DNA of 5,346 nt from Trebonia sp. (lineage in GTDB: Bacteria; Actinomycetota; Actinomycetes; Streptosporangiales; Streptosporangiaceae), in assembly GCA_030038035.1 (NCBI GenBank), contig JASHPP010000020.1:1-5346 (forward strand), read 5' to 3'. The position numbers were made by a program, and so were the translations under genes. The first letter of the stretch is position 1. Each line of letters starts with the position of its first letter. Below, piece after piece: positions 1 to 5,346 of this stretch. The notes below the pieces were generated by a model. It worked only from the letters and a program-made list of their open reading frames with translations. It ran no database searches and had not been told where the DNA came from.

Positions 1-1
1 C

Positions 2-658
2 TCCGCGGGCAGGCCCGCGCGGCCGGCGGTCCACGCCCCGGTGCACACGGCGGCCCGCGGCAGCGCCAGCATCCCCGGGCTGGTGACACCCGGCGCGCAG
101 CTGTATCCGCGGCTGCTCCCCGCGACCGTCGCGACCGCGTTCTTCGCGACCGCCAAGGGGCCGCTCGCCCGCGGCGAACGGCGGTACCGGCGCGCGGCGC
201 GCCAGGCCGGCATCCCCTGGGAACTGATCGCCGCCTGCGACTGGATGGAGTGCCACGCCGACCCGCGCCTGTCGCCGGTGCACGGGGAGAAGCTGGGCAC
301 CCCCAACGAGGACGGCACCGTCTACCTGACCAAGGACGACGCGCTCGCCCAGTGCGCGAGCGACCTCGCCGAACTCGCCGCGGCGGTGTACCGGGTCGAC
401 CTGACCGCGCCGCGGCCGCTGTCCGTGCGCGCCCTGGCCGAGGCGTTCGCCGCCTTCCGCTGGGGCGGGCTGCTGCGCGAGCACCGCGTCCCGGCGATGG
501 AGTTCCCCTACTCCGTGGCCGGGCTGACCGCCCGGCACACCCGGATGCACTGGCCCGCCATCGACGACCCCAACGCGCCGGACAAGCCCGGCGGCAGATT
601 CCGCGAGCCGTTCGGCGCCATCCCCGTCGTGCTCACCCTCAACTACCCCGCCACCGTC
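2..658 (+). CDS. Lysozyme/lytic-transglycosylase-like protein, partial at the left edge, stop apparently lost
   Basis: The frame is open from the window edge, so the true start may lie outside; a GTG at 41 is the first in-window start but has no convincing ribosome binding site. Counting from that GTG, residues 1-45 are linker-like. From about residue 50 there is a compact domain in which helix AGIPWELIAACDWMECHADP resembles the 'IPxxLLAAxxxxES' helix of lysozyme-fold peptidoglycan hydrolases, with Glu70 the candidate catalytic acid. It is followed by HGEKLGT, a helical QCASDLAELAAAVY stretch, and a conserved-looking end (RMHWP, then PVVLTLNYPATV, residue 206). The fold assignment is by pattern only; a hypothetical protein of another fold is possible. 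The reading frame stays open to a TAA at 1721-1723, but beyond 658 it yields Arg/Pro/Ala-rich sequence antiparallel to no known fold and overlaps another gene entirely. A TAA lies one base out of frame at 660-662, so the natural end is probably here. The next gene begins about 25 bases later on the same strand, suggesting one operon. Confidence 0.6.
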
Positions 659-686
659 TTAACCGACAGAAAGCGCAGGCACCCCC

Positions 687-1718
687 GTGGTCCGCATCAT
701 CATCCAGCGCACCGCCCGGCCCGACGCTGCCGACCCGCAGGTTCCGCCCATCGGGCAGCCGTGGACGGACGCGGACGCGCAGCGCCGTTCCGGTCAGCGG
801 TACGCCGAACCGCAGGGCTACCCGCGGCCGCTGCCCGGGCCGTACCCGCCGCCCCCGGCGCCCCGGCCGCCCCGGGCGCCCCGGGCGCCCGGCGGCTGGC
901 GCCCCCGGCTGCTGCCGCGCATCCCGTGGTGGGCCAGATGGGGAGCGGTCATCCTCATCGCCGGCCTGATCTTCCGGCGCGCCGTGGCCTGGGCGGTGCT
1001 CACCGCGCTAGCGGCGGCGCTGCACCTGTTCGGGGTCAACGTGCACCTGCCGCACATCTCATTCGGCTGGCCATGGCAGTCCATCAGCGCCGGGACCACC
1101 ACGAACGTCGTGGTCGGCCCGCTCGTGCTGCAGAAGATCGAGGGCATCTCCAGCCCCGCGCTCGGCACGGAGAACTTCAACTTCGTCTTCACGCACACGG
1201 TCTCCAAGAACATCGGACCGTGGCCCTGCTGGTACTCCGGCACCTTCTACGCGGTCGGCCGGGCATCCGCCACCGTAGACCTCAACCCAGGCCCGTCATG
1301 GTGGCAGCCCGCGACCGGGCACTACGAGCTGCGCGTCCTGCGGAAGGCGGTGCCGGGCAGCCCGGGCCGGCTGGCGATTTCCATGGCGCTGCCGCTCCCC
1401 CAGCTGCCGCAGTCCGTGCACGACATCAGCGTCGACAACACGCTGTCCAAGCCGATCTCCACCAGCCACAGCTGGACCTACCCGGGGTTCGGCTGCGGCG
1501 TCCTGATCCAGCCGCAGTTCTCCCAGTCGGTGCTGTACGCCCAGGCGCAGACCGTGGCGTTCTACCAGGCGACGCACCTGGCCAGCGTGACACGCCCGCT
1601 GATCGCCGCGGCGGAGACCGAGGCCACCGCGATGATCAGGAACAACTTCATCCAGCCGACGGTCAACGCCCTCGGCTACACCCTCACCGAGTTCTCCATC
1701 CGCTGGGTGGCCACCTGA
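687..1718 (+). CDS. Membrane-anchored DUF4230-like protein with proline-rich N-terminus
   Basis: A 343-residue protein starting at GTG 687, with a weak AGG ribosome binding site seven bases upstream. Residues 1-80 are polar and rich in Pro and Arg (PPPPAPRPPRAPRAP near 54-68), probably cytoplasmic. Residues 81-116 are hydrophobic (WWARWGAVILIAGLIF, then AVAWAVLTALAAALHLF) with an Arg-Arg between the halves, so one long or two short membrane segments are possible. The remaining 220 residues resemble DUF4230 proteins in layout: a 'VLQKIEGISSPALGTENFNF' strand region near 147-166, a GTFYAVGRASATVDLN strand pair, a beta strand ending in the ISMALPLPQL motif at 231-240, and a C-terminal long helix (about 282-319) ending in LGYTLTEFSIRW. 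The DUF4230 link is from recognition of this order, not from a search. Two Cys (181 and 270) in the predicted outer domain could form a disulfide. The biochemical function of DUF4230 is unknown. Its closeness to the upstream peptidoglycan-hydrolase-like gene suggests an envelope role. Confidence 0.82.
   Translation: MVRIIIQRTARPDAADPQVPPIGQPWTDADAQRRSGQRYAEPQGYPRPLPGPYPPPPAPRPPRAPRAPGGWRPRLLPRIPWWARWGAVILIAGLIFRRAVAWAVLTALAAALHLFGVNVHLPHISFGWPWQSISAGTTTNVVVGPLVLQKIEGISSPALGTENFNFVFTHTVSKNIGPWPCWYSGTFYAVGRASATVDLNPGPSWWQPATGHYELRVLRKAVPGSPGRLAISMALPLPQLPQSVHDISVDNTLSKPISTSHSWTYPGFGCGVLIQPQFSQSVLYAQAQTVAFYQATHLASVTRPLIAAAETEATAMIRNNFIQPTVNALGYTLTEFSIRWVAT
861..887 (+). repeat. Three tandem 9-bp units encoding Pro-Arg-Pro/Ala
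   Basis: Three consecutive 9-base units, CCCCGGCCG followed by two copies of CCCCGGGCG, lie in frame within the DUF4230-like gene and encode PRP-PRA-PRA in its proline-rich N-terminal region. The first unit differs from the other two at one base. Such in-frame GC tracts can expand or contract by slippage, changing linker length without breaking the frame. Confidence 0.75.
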
Positions 1719-1747
1719 GGTAACGCCCGCGGGCCGCAGTCACCAGG

Positions 1748-1772
1748 CGGCGCCGTCGGTGGGGCGGCGCCG
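1748..1772 (+). terminator. Possible GC-only hairpin terminator after the DUF4230-like gene
   Basis: The self-complementary octamer CGGCGCCG occurs at 1748-1755 and again at 1765-1772, so the two copies can pair as an 8-bp stem with a nine-base loop (tcggtgggg). It begins 30 bases after the TGA at 1716-1718. There is no T-run after it, so it would be a U-less actinobacterial-type terminator at best. In DNA this rich in GC such a stem can arise by chance. Confidence 0.3.
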
Positions 1773-1783
1773 GACGCACGCGG

Positions 1784-1789
1784 TAGCGT
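1784..1789 (+). promoter_or_regulatory. Possible -10 element for the oxygenase-kinase operon
   Basis: TAGCGT fits the actinobacterial TANNNT -10 pattern and lies 36 bases before the preferred ATG at 1826, in the only non-coding gap upstream of the pair. No recognisable -35 hexamer sits 16-19 bases before it (the region is G-rich), so the call is weak. The alternative is read-through from the upstream DUF4230-like gene. Confidence 0.25.
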
Positions 1790-1813
1790 GGGATACGTGC
1801 GGGTCACGGCGAT

Positions 1814-1818
1814 GAGGA
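1814..1818 (+). promoter_or_regulatory. Ribosome binding site that decides the oxygenase start
   Basis: GAGGA ends one base before the ATG at 1820 but seven bases before the ATG at 1826. Only the second spacing is workable, so the protein most likely begins MTAEVY rather than MAMTAEVY. Confidence 0.6.
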
Positions 1819-1825
1819 CATGGCG

Positions 1826-2728
1826 ATGACCGCGGAGGTGTACCCGGCCGCCGGCGGGCTGCTGCAGCGTGCCGCGGCGGCGTTCGCCGCGAGCGTGCCG
1901 GCGCGCCCGGCCGACGACGGGTACTTCGGGCCGGGCAGCGTCACCTGGCGGCTCAACGGCGATCTGTCGGCGCCCGTCGCCGGGGTGCGGTCGCTGCTCG
2001 TCCAGGCGCTGCACCCGCTCGCGATGGCCGGGGTGGACCAGCACAGCGACTGGCGCGCCGACCCGGCCGGGCGGCTGGCGTCGACCGCCGCCTACCTGGC
2101 GACGATCACCTACGGGGACAGGCCGGCGGCGGAGCGGGCCGCGGCCCGGGTCAGGAAGATCCACGAGCGGGTGCACGGCACCGACCCGGTGACCGGGCGG
2201 CCGTACGCGGCGGGCGACCCCGACCTGCTGCTCTGGGTGCACGCGGGGCTCGTGGACTCGGTGCTCGCGACCGCGGACCTGTTCGGGACGCCGCTGAGCC
2301 TGGCCGACAAGGACGGTTACGTCGCCGAGATGTCCGCCGCCGCCGAACTCGTCGGGGTCCCGCCAGGGCGCGCGCCATGCACGGTCGCGGCGCTTGACGA
2401 TTACCTGCGTGCGATCCGGCCCGTGCTGGCGCTGACCCCGGCCGCGGCCGATACGGCCGCGTACCTGCTCCACCTGCCTGGACTTGACGAAGACCTGGCG
2501 GACCTGTGGCGGGACATCGGGGAGGCCGCGATCGCCTCGCTGCCGGACTGGGCGGCCGACCTGTACGGAATGGTCCCGCCCGCCCCGGGCGCCCGGGTCA
2601 CGCAGCAGCGCCGCGCCGAGGTCAGGCAGGTGCTCGGCGTGCTTGACGCGCTCTACCTCGGCGAGCCGGGCGTCCTCGAGGCACGCCAGCGGATCGAGTT
2701 GCGGATGCGCCGGGCACGGCGCGGGTGA
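1826..2728 (+). CDS. Oxygenase MpaB family protein (DUF2236)
   Basis: A 300-residue protein from the preferred ATG at 1826 (the ATG at 1820 would add two residues). Several blocks identify the DUF2236 / ER-bound oxygenase MpaB / rubber-oxygenase catalytic family: LVQALHPLAMAGVDQHSDW at about 58-76, the ITYGDRPAAERAAARVRKIHERVHG helix at 94-118, GRPYAAGDPDLLLWVHAGLVDS at 124-145, and a C-terminal region ending in a basic helix. His63, His73, His113, His117 and His139 fall in these conserved blocks; in characterised relatives such as latex clearing protein, histidines in comparable places bind heme b. Fungal MpaB cleaves the farnesyl chain of a mycophenolic acid precursor and Lcp cleaves polyisoprene, but most bacterial members are uncharacterised and the substrate here is unknown. 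No signal peptide or clear membrane segment is seen. Its stop overlaps the start of the next gene by four bases. Confidence 0.92.
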   Translation: MTAEVYPAAGGLLQRAAAAFAASVPARPADDGYFGPGSVTWRLNGDLSAPVAGVRSLLVQALHPLAMAGVDQHSDWRADPAGRLASTAAYLATITYGDRPAAERAAARVRKIHERVHGTDPVTGRPYAAGDPDLLLWVHAGLVDSVLATADLFGTPLSLADKDGYVAEMSAAAELVGVPPGRAPCTVAALDDYLRAIRPVLALTPAAADTAAYLLHLPGLDEDLADLWRDIGEAAIASLPDWAADLYGMVPPAPGARVTQQRRAEVRQVLGVLDALYLGEPGVLEARQRIELRMRRARRG

Positions 2729-4158
2729 GCAACACTCCCAACCGGCTGCGGCTGAGCCGCGGGCTGGCTGCCGTGCGGCTGGCGGCCAGGGGCGGCGCCA
2801 GGTACGCGACGAGCGCGCCGCGCCTGTTCACCGCGGCCGGGGAGCAGCGCCAGCAGTTGCGCAACGACCTCGCCCTGCAGACCGCGGAGGACGTCGCCGC
2901 CACGCTCGGGACGATGAAGGGCGTCCTGATGAAGATCGGGCAGATGGCCAGCTACGTCGACGACGGCCTGGCGCCCCCGGTCCGCCGCACGCTGAGCACG
3001 CTGCAAGACAGCGTGCCACCGATGAGCGCGGAGCTTGCCGCGGGTGTGATCGCCGAAGAGTTCGGCGCGCCACCTGGCGAGGTTTTCCAGGCGTGGGACC
3101 CGGAGCCGATCGCCGCCGCCTCGATCGGCCAGGTGCACCGCGCGATCACCCGCGACGGGCGCGCGGTCGCGGTCAAGGTGCAGTACCCGGGGATCGCCGA
3201 GACGATCTCCGCCGACCTCGGCAACGTCGCGCTGCTGCGCCGCCTGCTCAAGGTCGCCGCGCCGAACCAGGACGTCGATGCCCTCATCGAAGAGCTGCGG
3301 ACGAGGATCGGCGAGGAACTCGACTACCACCGGGAGGCGGCCAACCAGCGGATGTTCGCCGCCTACTTCGACGGCCATCCGACCATTCACGTGCCGCGCG
3401 TCGTGGACGAGCTGTCCACCGCCCGGGTGGTGACCAGCGAGCTGGCCACTGGCGCGCGGTTCGCGGAGCTGCTGACCTGGCCACAGCACGAGAAGGACCT
3501 CGCGGCCGAGACGATCTACCGGTTCACGTTCCGCAGCCTGTACCAGGCCCACGCGTTCAACGGGGACCCGCATCCGGGCAACTTCCTGTTCCACCGCGGC
3601 GCGCGGGGCCGCGTCACTTTCCTCGACTTCGGCCTGGTCAAGTACTTCACGCCGGACGAGCTGCAGCCACTTGTGCACATGGTGCGCTACCTGTGCGTCG
3701 ACCGCGACCCCGAGGCGTTCCGCCGGGCCATGGAGGAGGCCGACTTCCTCATGCCGGGCGCGCCGCTGCCGACCGAGCAGATCGTCGAGCACATGGCCCT
3801 GTTCTACGACACCGTGCGGACCCCAGGGGTGCGGACGATGACCCCGGGGTACGCCTCGGCGGTCGCCCGCAGGTACTTCGACTTCCGCAACCCGCTGGCC
3901 GCCTACGCCCGCATCCCCAGGTCCTACGTCATCCTGCAGCGCATCAACCTGGGCGTGTTCGCGCTGCTCGGCGACCTTGGCGCCACCGGCAACTGGCGCG
4001 CGATCGCCGAGGAGATCTGGCCCTTCGTCCAGGGACCGCCAGCCACGCCGATGGGCGAGGCCGAAGCTGCCTGGCTGGCGCCGCGCCCCGAGCCCCCGCC
4101 GCCCCAGCGAAGCACAGTCATTATCCCGAACGGAGCCGGGCCGCCTCGTTCGGGATGA
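2725..4158 (+). CDS. ABC1/AarF/UbiB-family atypical kinase (ATPase)
   Basis: A 477-residue protein starting at GTG 2725 inside the stop of the oxygenase gene (GTGA overlap). No good independent ribosome binding site is visible, so translational coupling is likely. The hallmark motifs are intact and in order: the KxGQ motif (KGVLMKIGQ, 65-73), the Ala-rich loop replacing the P-loop (IAAASIGQVH, 129-138), the ATP-binding lysine Lys151 in VAVKVQYPG, EELDYHREAANQRMF at 197-211, the catalytic loop NGDPHPGNFLF with Asp281 and Asn286, and the metal-binding DFG at 301-303. Family members (bacterial UbiB, human COQ8A) are ATPases needed for ubiquinone biosynthesis; many actinomycete members sit in menaquinone-using organisms and have no assigned role. 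The C-terminal pair of membrane helices of E. coli UbiB is not evident, so this one is probably soluble or peripheral. The last 15 residues and the stop are encoded by a palindromic repeat, giving an atypical tail after PPPPQR. Confidence 0.95.
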   Translation: MSNTPNRLRLSRGLAAVRLAARGGARYATSAPRLFTAAGEQRQQLRNDLALQTAEDVAATLGTMKGVLMKIGQMASYVDDGLAPPVRRTLSTLQDSVPPMSAELAAGVIAEEFGAPPGEVFQAWDPEPIAAASIGQVHRAITRDGRAVAVKVQYPGIAETISADLGNVALLRRLLKVAAPNQDVDALIEELRTRIGEELDYHREAANQRMFAAYFDGHPTIHVPRVVDELSTARVVTSELATGARFAELLTWPQHEKDLAAETIYRFTFRSLYQAHAFNGDPHPGNFLFHRGARGRVTFLDFGLVKYFTPDELQPLVHMVRYLCVDRDPEAFRRAMEEADFLMPGAPLPTEQIVEHMALFYDTVRTPGVRTMTPGYASAVARRYFDFRNPLAAYARIPRSYVILQRINLGVFALLGDLGATGNWRAIAEEIWPFVQGPPATPMGEAEAAWLAPRPEPPPPQRSTVIIPNGAGPPRSG

Positions 4159-4165
4159 CAGTGCT
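4111..4165. repeat. Long imperfect palindrome (REP/MITE-like or bidirectional terminator) at the kinase 3' end
   Basis: The left arm (4111-4132) and right arm (4147-4165) pair as AGCAC/GTGCT at the base, GTCAT/ATGAC in the middle and CCCGAACG/CGTTCGGG next to the loop. The only defects are one A-A mismatch (4116/4160) and a three-base bulge (4122-4124) in the left arm; the loop is 14 bases, 4133-4146. It sits between convergent genes, starting 20 bases past the regulator's stop on the minus strand, and could terminate both transcripts, though neither side has a T-run. The arm sequence GTCATCCCGAACG resembles arms of dispersed palindromic repeats remembered from other high-GC bacteria. That is recollection and was not searched. 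Confidence 0.8.
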
Positions 4166-4184
4166 CCTGTCGCCGGGCGGGACC

Positions 4185-4724
4185 TTAGCTGGCGCTACGG
4201 CGGCTGCGGTATGCGGCGACGTTGACCCGGTTCGCGCAGGTGAGGCTGCAGAACCGGCGGGACCGGTTCTTGGACAGGTCGACGAGCACGTCAACGCAGT
4301 CGTCGGCGGCGCACACCCGCAGCCGCTCCAGCTCGCCGGAGCGGATCACGTCGGCGACCGCCATCGCCGCGTCGACCGCCATCCGGTCCGCGAGCGGCGC
4401 GTCCGGCGAGGTGGCGTGCACGTGGTAGTCCCAGCCGTCGTGCTTGACCAGCTGCGGCAGCGCGTTCGCGTCCTTGAGCAGCGTGTTGACGAGGTCCGCC
4501 GCCTCGTCCTTGGTCATGTCCCAGACGCGCTCAAGACGCGGGCGCAGGGCCCTGACCGCGCCCAGTTCCTGCTGGTCGTGGGTGCGGCTGCCGGTCCAGC
4601 GCCACTCGGCCACGAAGGCGTCAAGCGCGGCCACGTCGGGCAGCTCCTCCTTCCCGCTGCGAGCGGTGTTGACCAGCGCGGCGATCGAGTGGAGTGACAC
4701 CTCGGTGTCATGGGCAAAAAGCAT
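4185..4724 (-). CDS. ABATE / CGNR zinc-finger transcriptional regulator
   Basis: Read on the minus strand from ATG at 4724 this gives 179 residues beginning MLFAHDTEVSLHSIAALVNT, the usual opening of this family. An upstream ATG at 4757 would add 11 residues but has no ribosome binding site, whereas GAAAGGGG precedes the chosen one. Residues 1-125 match the stress-linked ABATE domain (AALVNT, a KHDGWDYHVHAT block at 94-105, DAPLADRMAVDAAMA). Residues 135-176 form the C-terminal zinc finger: Cys138-x4-Cys143-x15-Cys159-x3-Cys163, with DLSKNRSRRFCS and VNVAAYRSRR. The signature CGNR is CANR here, a conservative change in a position not binding zinc. Family members are predicted DNA-binding regulators, rarely characterised. 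It is convergent with the kinase gene and divergent from an EamA transporter, which it may control. Confidence 0.93.
   Translation of the reverse strand: MLFAHDTEVSLHSIAALVNTARSGKEELPDVAALDAFVAEWRWTGSRTHDQQELGAVRALRPRLERVWDMTKDEAADLVNTLLKDANALPQLVKHDGWDYHVHATSPDAPLADRMAVDAAMAVADVIRSGELERLRVCAADDCVDVLVDLSKNRSRRFCSLTCANRVNVAAYRSRRSAS
4695..4710. promoter_or_regulatory. Candidate operator: perfect 7-bp inverted repeat
   Basis: TGACACC-TC-GGTGTCA is a perfect 7+7 palindrome with a two-base centre, lying in codons 5-10 of the CGNR regulator gene. The half-site GTGTCATGG at its right edge (4705-4713) recurs exactly at 4751-4759 in the divergent intergenic region, 46 bases away in the same orientation. 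Symmetry plus a repeated half-site is typical of a dimeric regulator's binding region, but overlap with coding sequence means part of the pattern may be chance. Confidence 0.4.
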
Positions 4725-4754
4725 TTGGCCCCTTTCGGCGACCGCGGGTAGTGT
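4725..4754 (+). promoter_or_regulatory. Possible promoter for the EamA transporter
   Basis: TTGGCC at 4725-4730 and TAGTGT at 4749-4754 are 18 bases apart and fit a loose -35/-10 pair (TTGNCN and TANNNT). Transcription would begin near 4761, giving an untranslated leader of about 50 bases. The surrounding 4725-4812 region also has a T6 run (4769-4774), AT-rich for this window, consistent with a divergent promoter region; no convincing minus-strand promoter was picked out. Confidence 0.3.
4729..4736 (-). promoter_or_regulatory. Ribosome binding site that decides the CGNR regulator start
   Basis: On the minus strand this reads GAAAGGGG, with the GAAAGG core six bases from the ATG at 4724. The alternative ATG at 4757 is preceded by AAAAAAGACCTACGACC, which has no Shine-Dalgarno match. 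Confidence 0.6.
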
Positions 4755-4799
4755 CATGGTCGTAGGTCTTTTTTACCACTTACGGCGCTGACGGTGACT

Positions 4800-4805
4800 A
4801 GGGAG
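4800..4805 (+). promoter_or_regulatory. Ribosome binding site of the EamA transporter
   Basis: AGGGAG lies seven bases before the ATG at 4813, a good Shine-Dalgarno match at ideal distance. It fixes the start of the truncated transporter gene. Confidence 0.65.
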
Positions 4806-4812
4806 CGGGCCG

Positions 4813-5346
4813 ATGACCACCGGGTGGAGCGTTGACGACCGGCTCGCGCCGGGCGTCGCGGCCCGCGAGCCGCGCGGCGCCGGGCGCGCCTTGGCTGGGG
4901 CCGGGCTGACGCTTGGGCTGCTGTCGGCCGCCGCCTTCGGCACCTCGGGAACGTTCGGCACGTCGCTGATCGACGCCGGCTGGTCCCCTGCCGCCGCGGT
5001 GATCGCGCGGGTGTCGGTCGCCGCGCTGGTGCTGACCGGCCCCGCTCTGCTGCAGCTTCGCGGGCGCTGGGCGCTGCTTCGCCGGCGGGCGTGGCGGACG
5101 ATCGCCTTCGGCCTCGTCGGGGTGGCGTCCTGCCAGGTCTGCTACTTCAACGCGATCGAGCGGATGCCGGTGGGGGTCGCGCTGCTGCTTGAGTACCTCG
5201 GCGTCGTGCTCGTCGTCGGCTGGCTGTGGGTGCGGCACGGCCAGCGGCCTCGCCTGCTGACCGTGATCGGCGGCGCGGGCGCGCTCGGCGGGCTCGCGCT
5301 GATGCTGAACCTGTCCGGAGCCGGCGGCGTCAATCCGGTCGGGGTG
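4813..5346 (+). CDS. EamA/DMT-superfamily transporter, N-terminal half (runs off the right edge)
   Basis: An open frame of 178 codons from ATG 4813 to the window end, with no stop. After a polar N-terminus of about 28 residues come five hydrophobic segments: about 29-53 (GLTLGLLSAAAFGTSGTFGT), 59-81 (AAAVIARVSVAALVLTGPAL), 94-113 (IAFGLVGVASCQVCYFNAI), 119-140 (VGVALLLEYLGVVLVVGWLWV) and 148-166 (LTVIGGAGALGGLALMLNL). This is the first five-helix EamA repeat; typical members have about 290-320 residues in two repeats, so roughly the second half is missing from the window. The 'YFNAIERMPVGVALLLEYLGVVLV' block is the best-known signature of the family. These are inner-membrane transporters, often exporters of amino acids or metabolites; the substrate cannot be read from the sequence. 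It is divergent from the CGNR regulator with 88 bases between their starts. Confidence 0.93.
   Translation, partial: MTTGWSVDDRLAPGVAAREPRGAGRALAGAGLTLGLLSAAAFGTSGTFGTSLIDAGWSPAAAVIARVSVAALVLTGPALLQLRGRWALLRRRAWRTIAFGLVGVASCQVCYFNAIERMPVGVALLLEYLGVVLVVGWLWVRHGQRPRLLTVIGGAGALGGLALMLNLSGAGGVNPVGV

Noticed and set aside
662..1723. Continuation of the lysozyme-like frame as a 560-residue protein.
   Set aside because: The translation becomes Arg/Pro/Ala/His-rich without any fold, and the same bases encode a well-formed membrane protein in another frame.
1676..2473. A 265-residue minus-strand open frame over the oxygenase gene.
   Set aside because: It is antisense to the conserved DUF2236 blocks and has low-complexity composition without a family match.
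2653..3792. A 379-residue minus-strand open frame.
   Set aside because: It lies antisense to the kinase, and its composition follows the codons of that gene. No domain is recognisable.
2484..4697. A 737-residue plus-strand open frame across three genes.
   Set aside because: Its product is low-complexity Arg/Ala/Gly sequence; the frame is open only because of high GC. It overlaps the oxygenase, the kinase with all its motifs, and the CGNR gene on the other strand.
4725..4757. The extra 11 residues of the CGNR regulator from the ATG at 4757.
   Set aside because: There is no ribosome binding site before 4757, while a good one precedes the ATG at 4724, where the typical family N-terminus begins.
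4769..4774. The T6 run as an intrinsic terminator.
   Set aside because: No stable hairpin directly precedes it on the plus strand, and it lies in a divergent promoter region where no transcript should end.
4798..5238. A 146-residue minus-strand open frame at the right end.
   Set aside because: It is antisense to the EamA transporter, is rich in Arg, Pro, Gly and Gln, and has no recognisable motif, while the plus frame shows five clear hydrophobic helices.

Overview
This is a very GC-rich window (above 70% by eye) with strong G/C preference at third codon positions, GTG as well as ATG starts, and protein families typical of Actinobacteria (MpaB/DUF2236 oxygenase, AarF/ABC1 kinase, CGNR zinc-finger regulator). 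A high-GC actinomycete chromosome is the best guess; no rRNA, tRNA, CRISPR, integrase or transposase was seen, and species cannot be fixed from sequence alone.

Layout. (1) Left edge to about 658, plus strand: a protein with a lysozyme/transglycosylase-like C-terminal domain. It is open at the left edge, and its frame has no stop until 1721, although the credible protein ends near 658. An out-of-frame TAA at 660-662 lies exactly where a stop would be expected, so a single-base indel or assembly error is likely. (2) 687-1718, plus: a membrane-anchored protein with a proline-rich N-terminus and a DUF4230-like C-terminal domain. (3) 1719-1825: a short gap with a GC hairpin and a weak promoter-like sequence. 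(4) 1826-2728 and 2725-4158, plus: a DUF2236/MpaB-type oxygenase and an ABC1/AarF/UbiB-type atypical kinase, overlapping by four bases (GTGA) and almost certainly co-translated. (5) 4111-4165: a long imperfect palindrome, resembling a REP/MITE-type element or bidirectional terminator, that encodes the last 15 residues and stop of the kinase. (6) 4185-4724, minus: an ABATE/CGNR zinc-finger transcription regulator, convergent with the kinase. (7) 4725-4812: an 88-bp divergent control region. (8) 4813 to the right edge, plus: the N-terminal half of an EamA/DMT transporter, truncated by the window.

How they may work together. The first two genes look like an envelope-associated pair. The oxygenase and kinase belong to families that both touch isoprenoid lipids elsewhere (MpaB and rubber oxygenases cleave isoprenoid chains; UbiB/ADCK proteins support quinone lipid biosynthesis), so a joint role in prenyl-lipid or quinone metabolism is a reasonable inference. 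The CGNR regulator and divergent EamA transporter form a classic regulator-exporter pair, and a 16-bp palindrome just inside the regulator gene is a candidate operator. None of these functional links is proven by the sequence.
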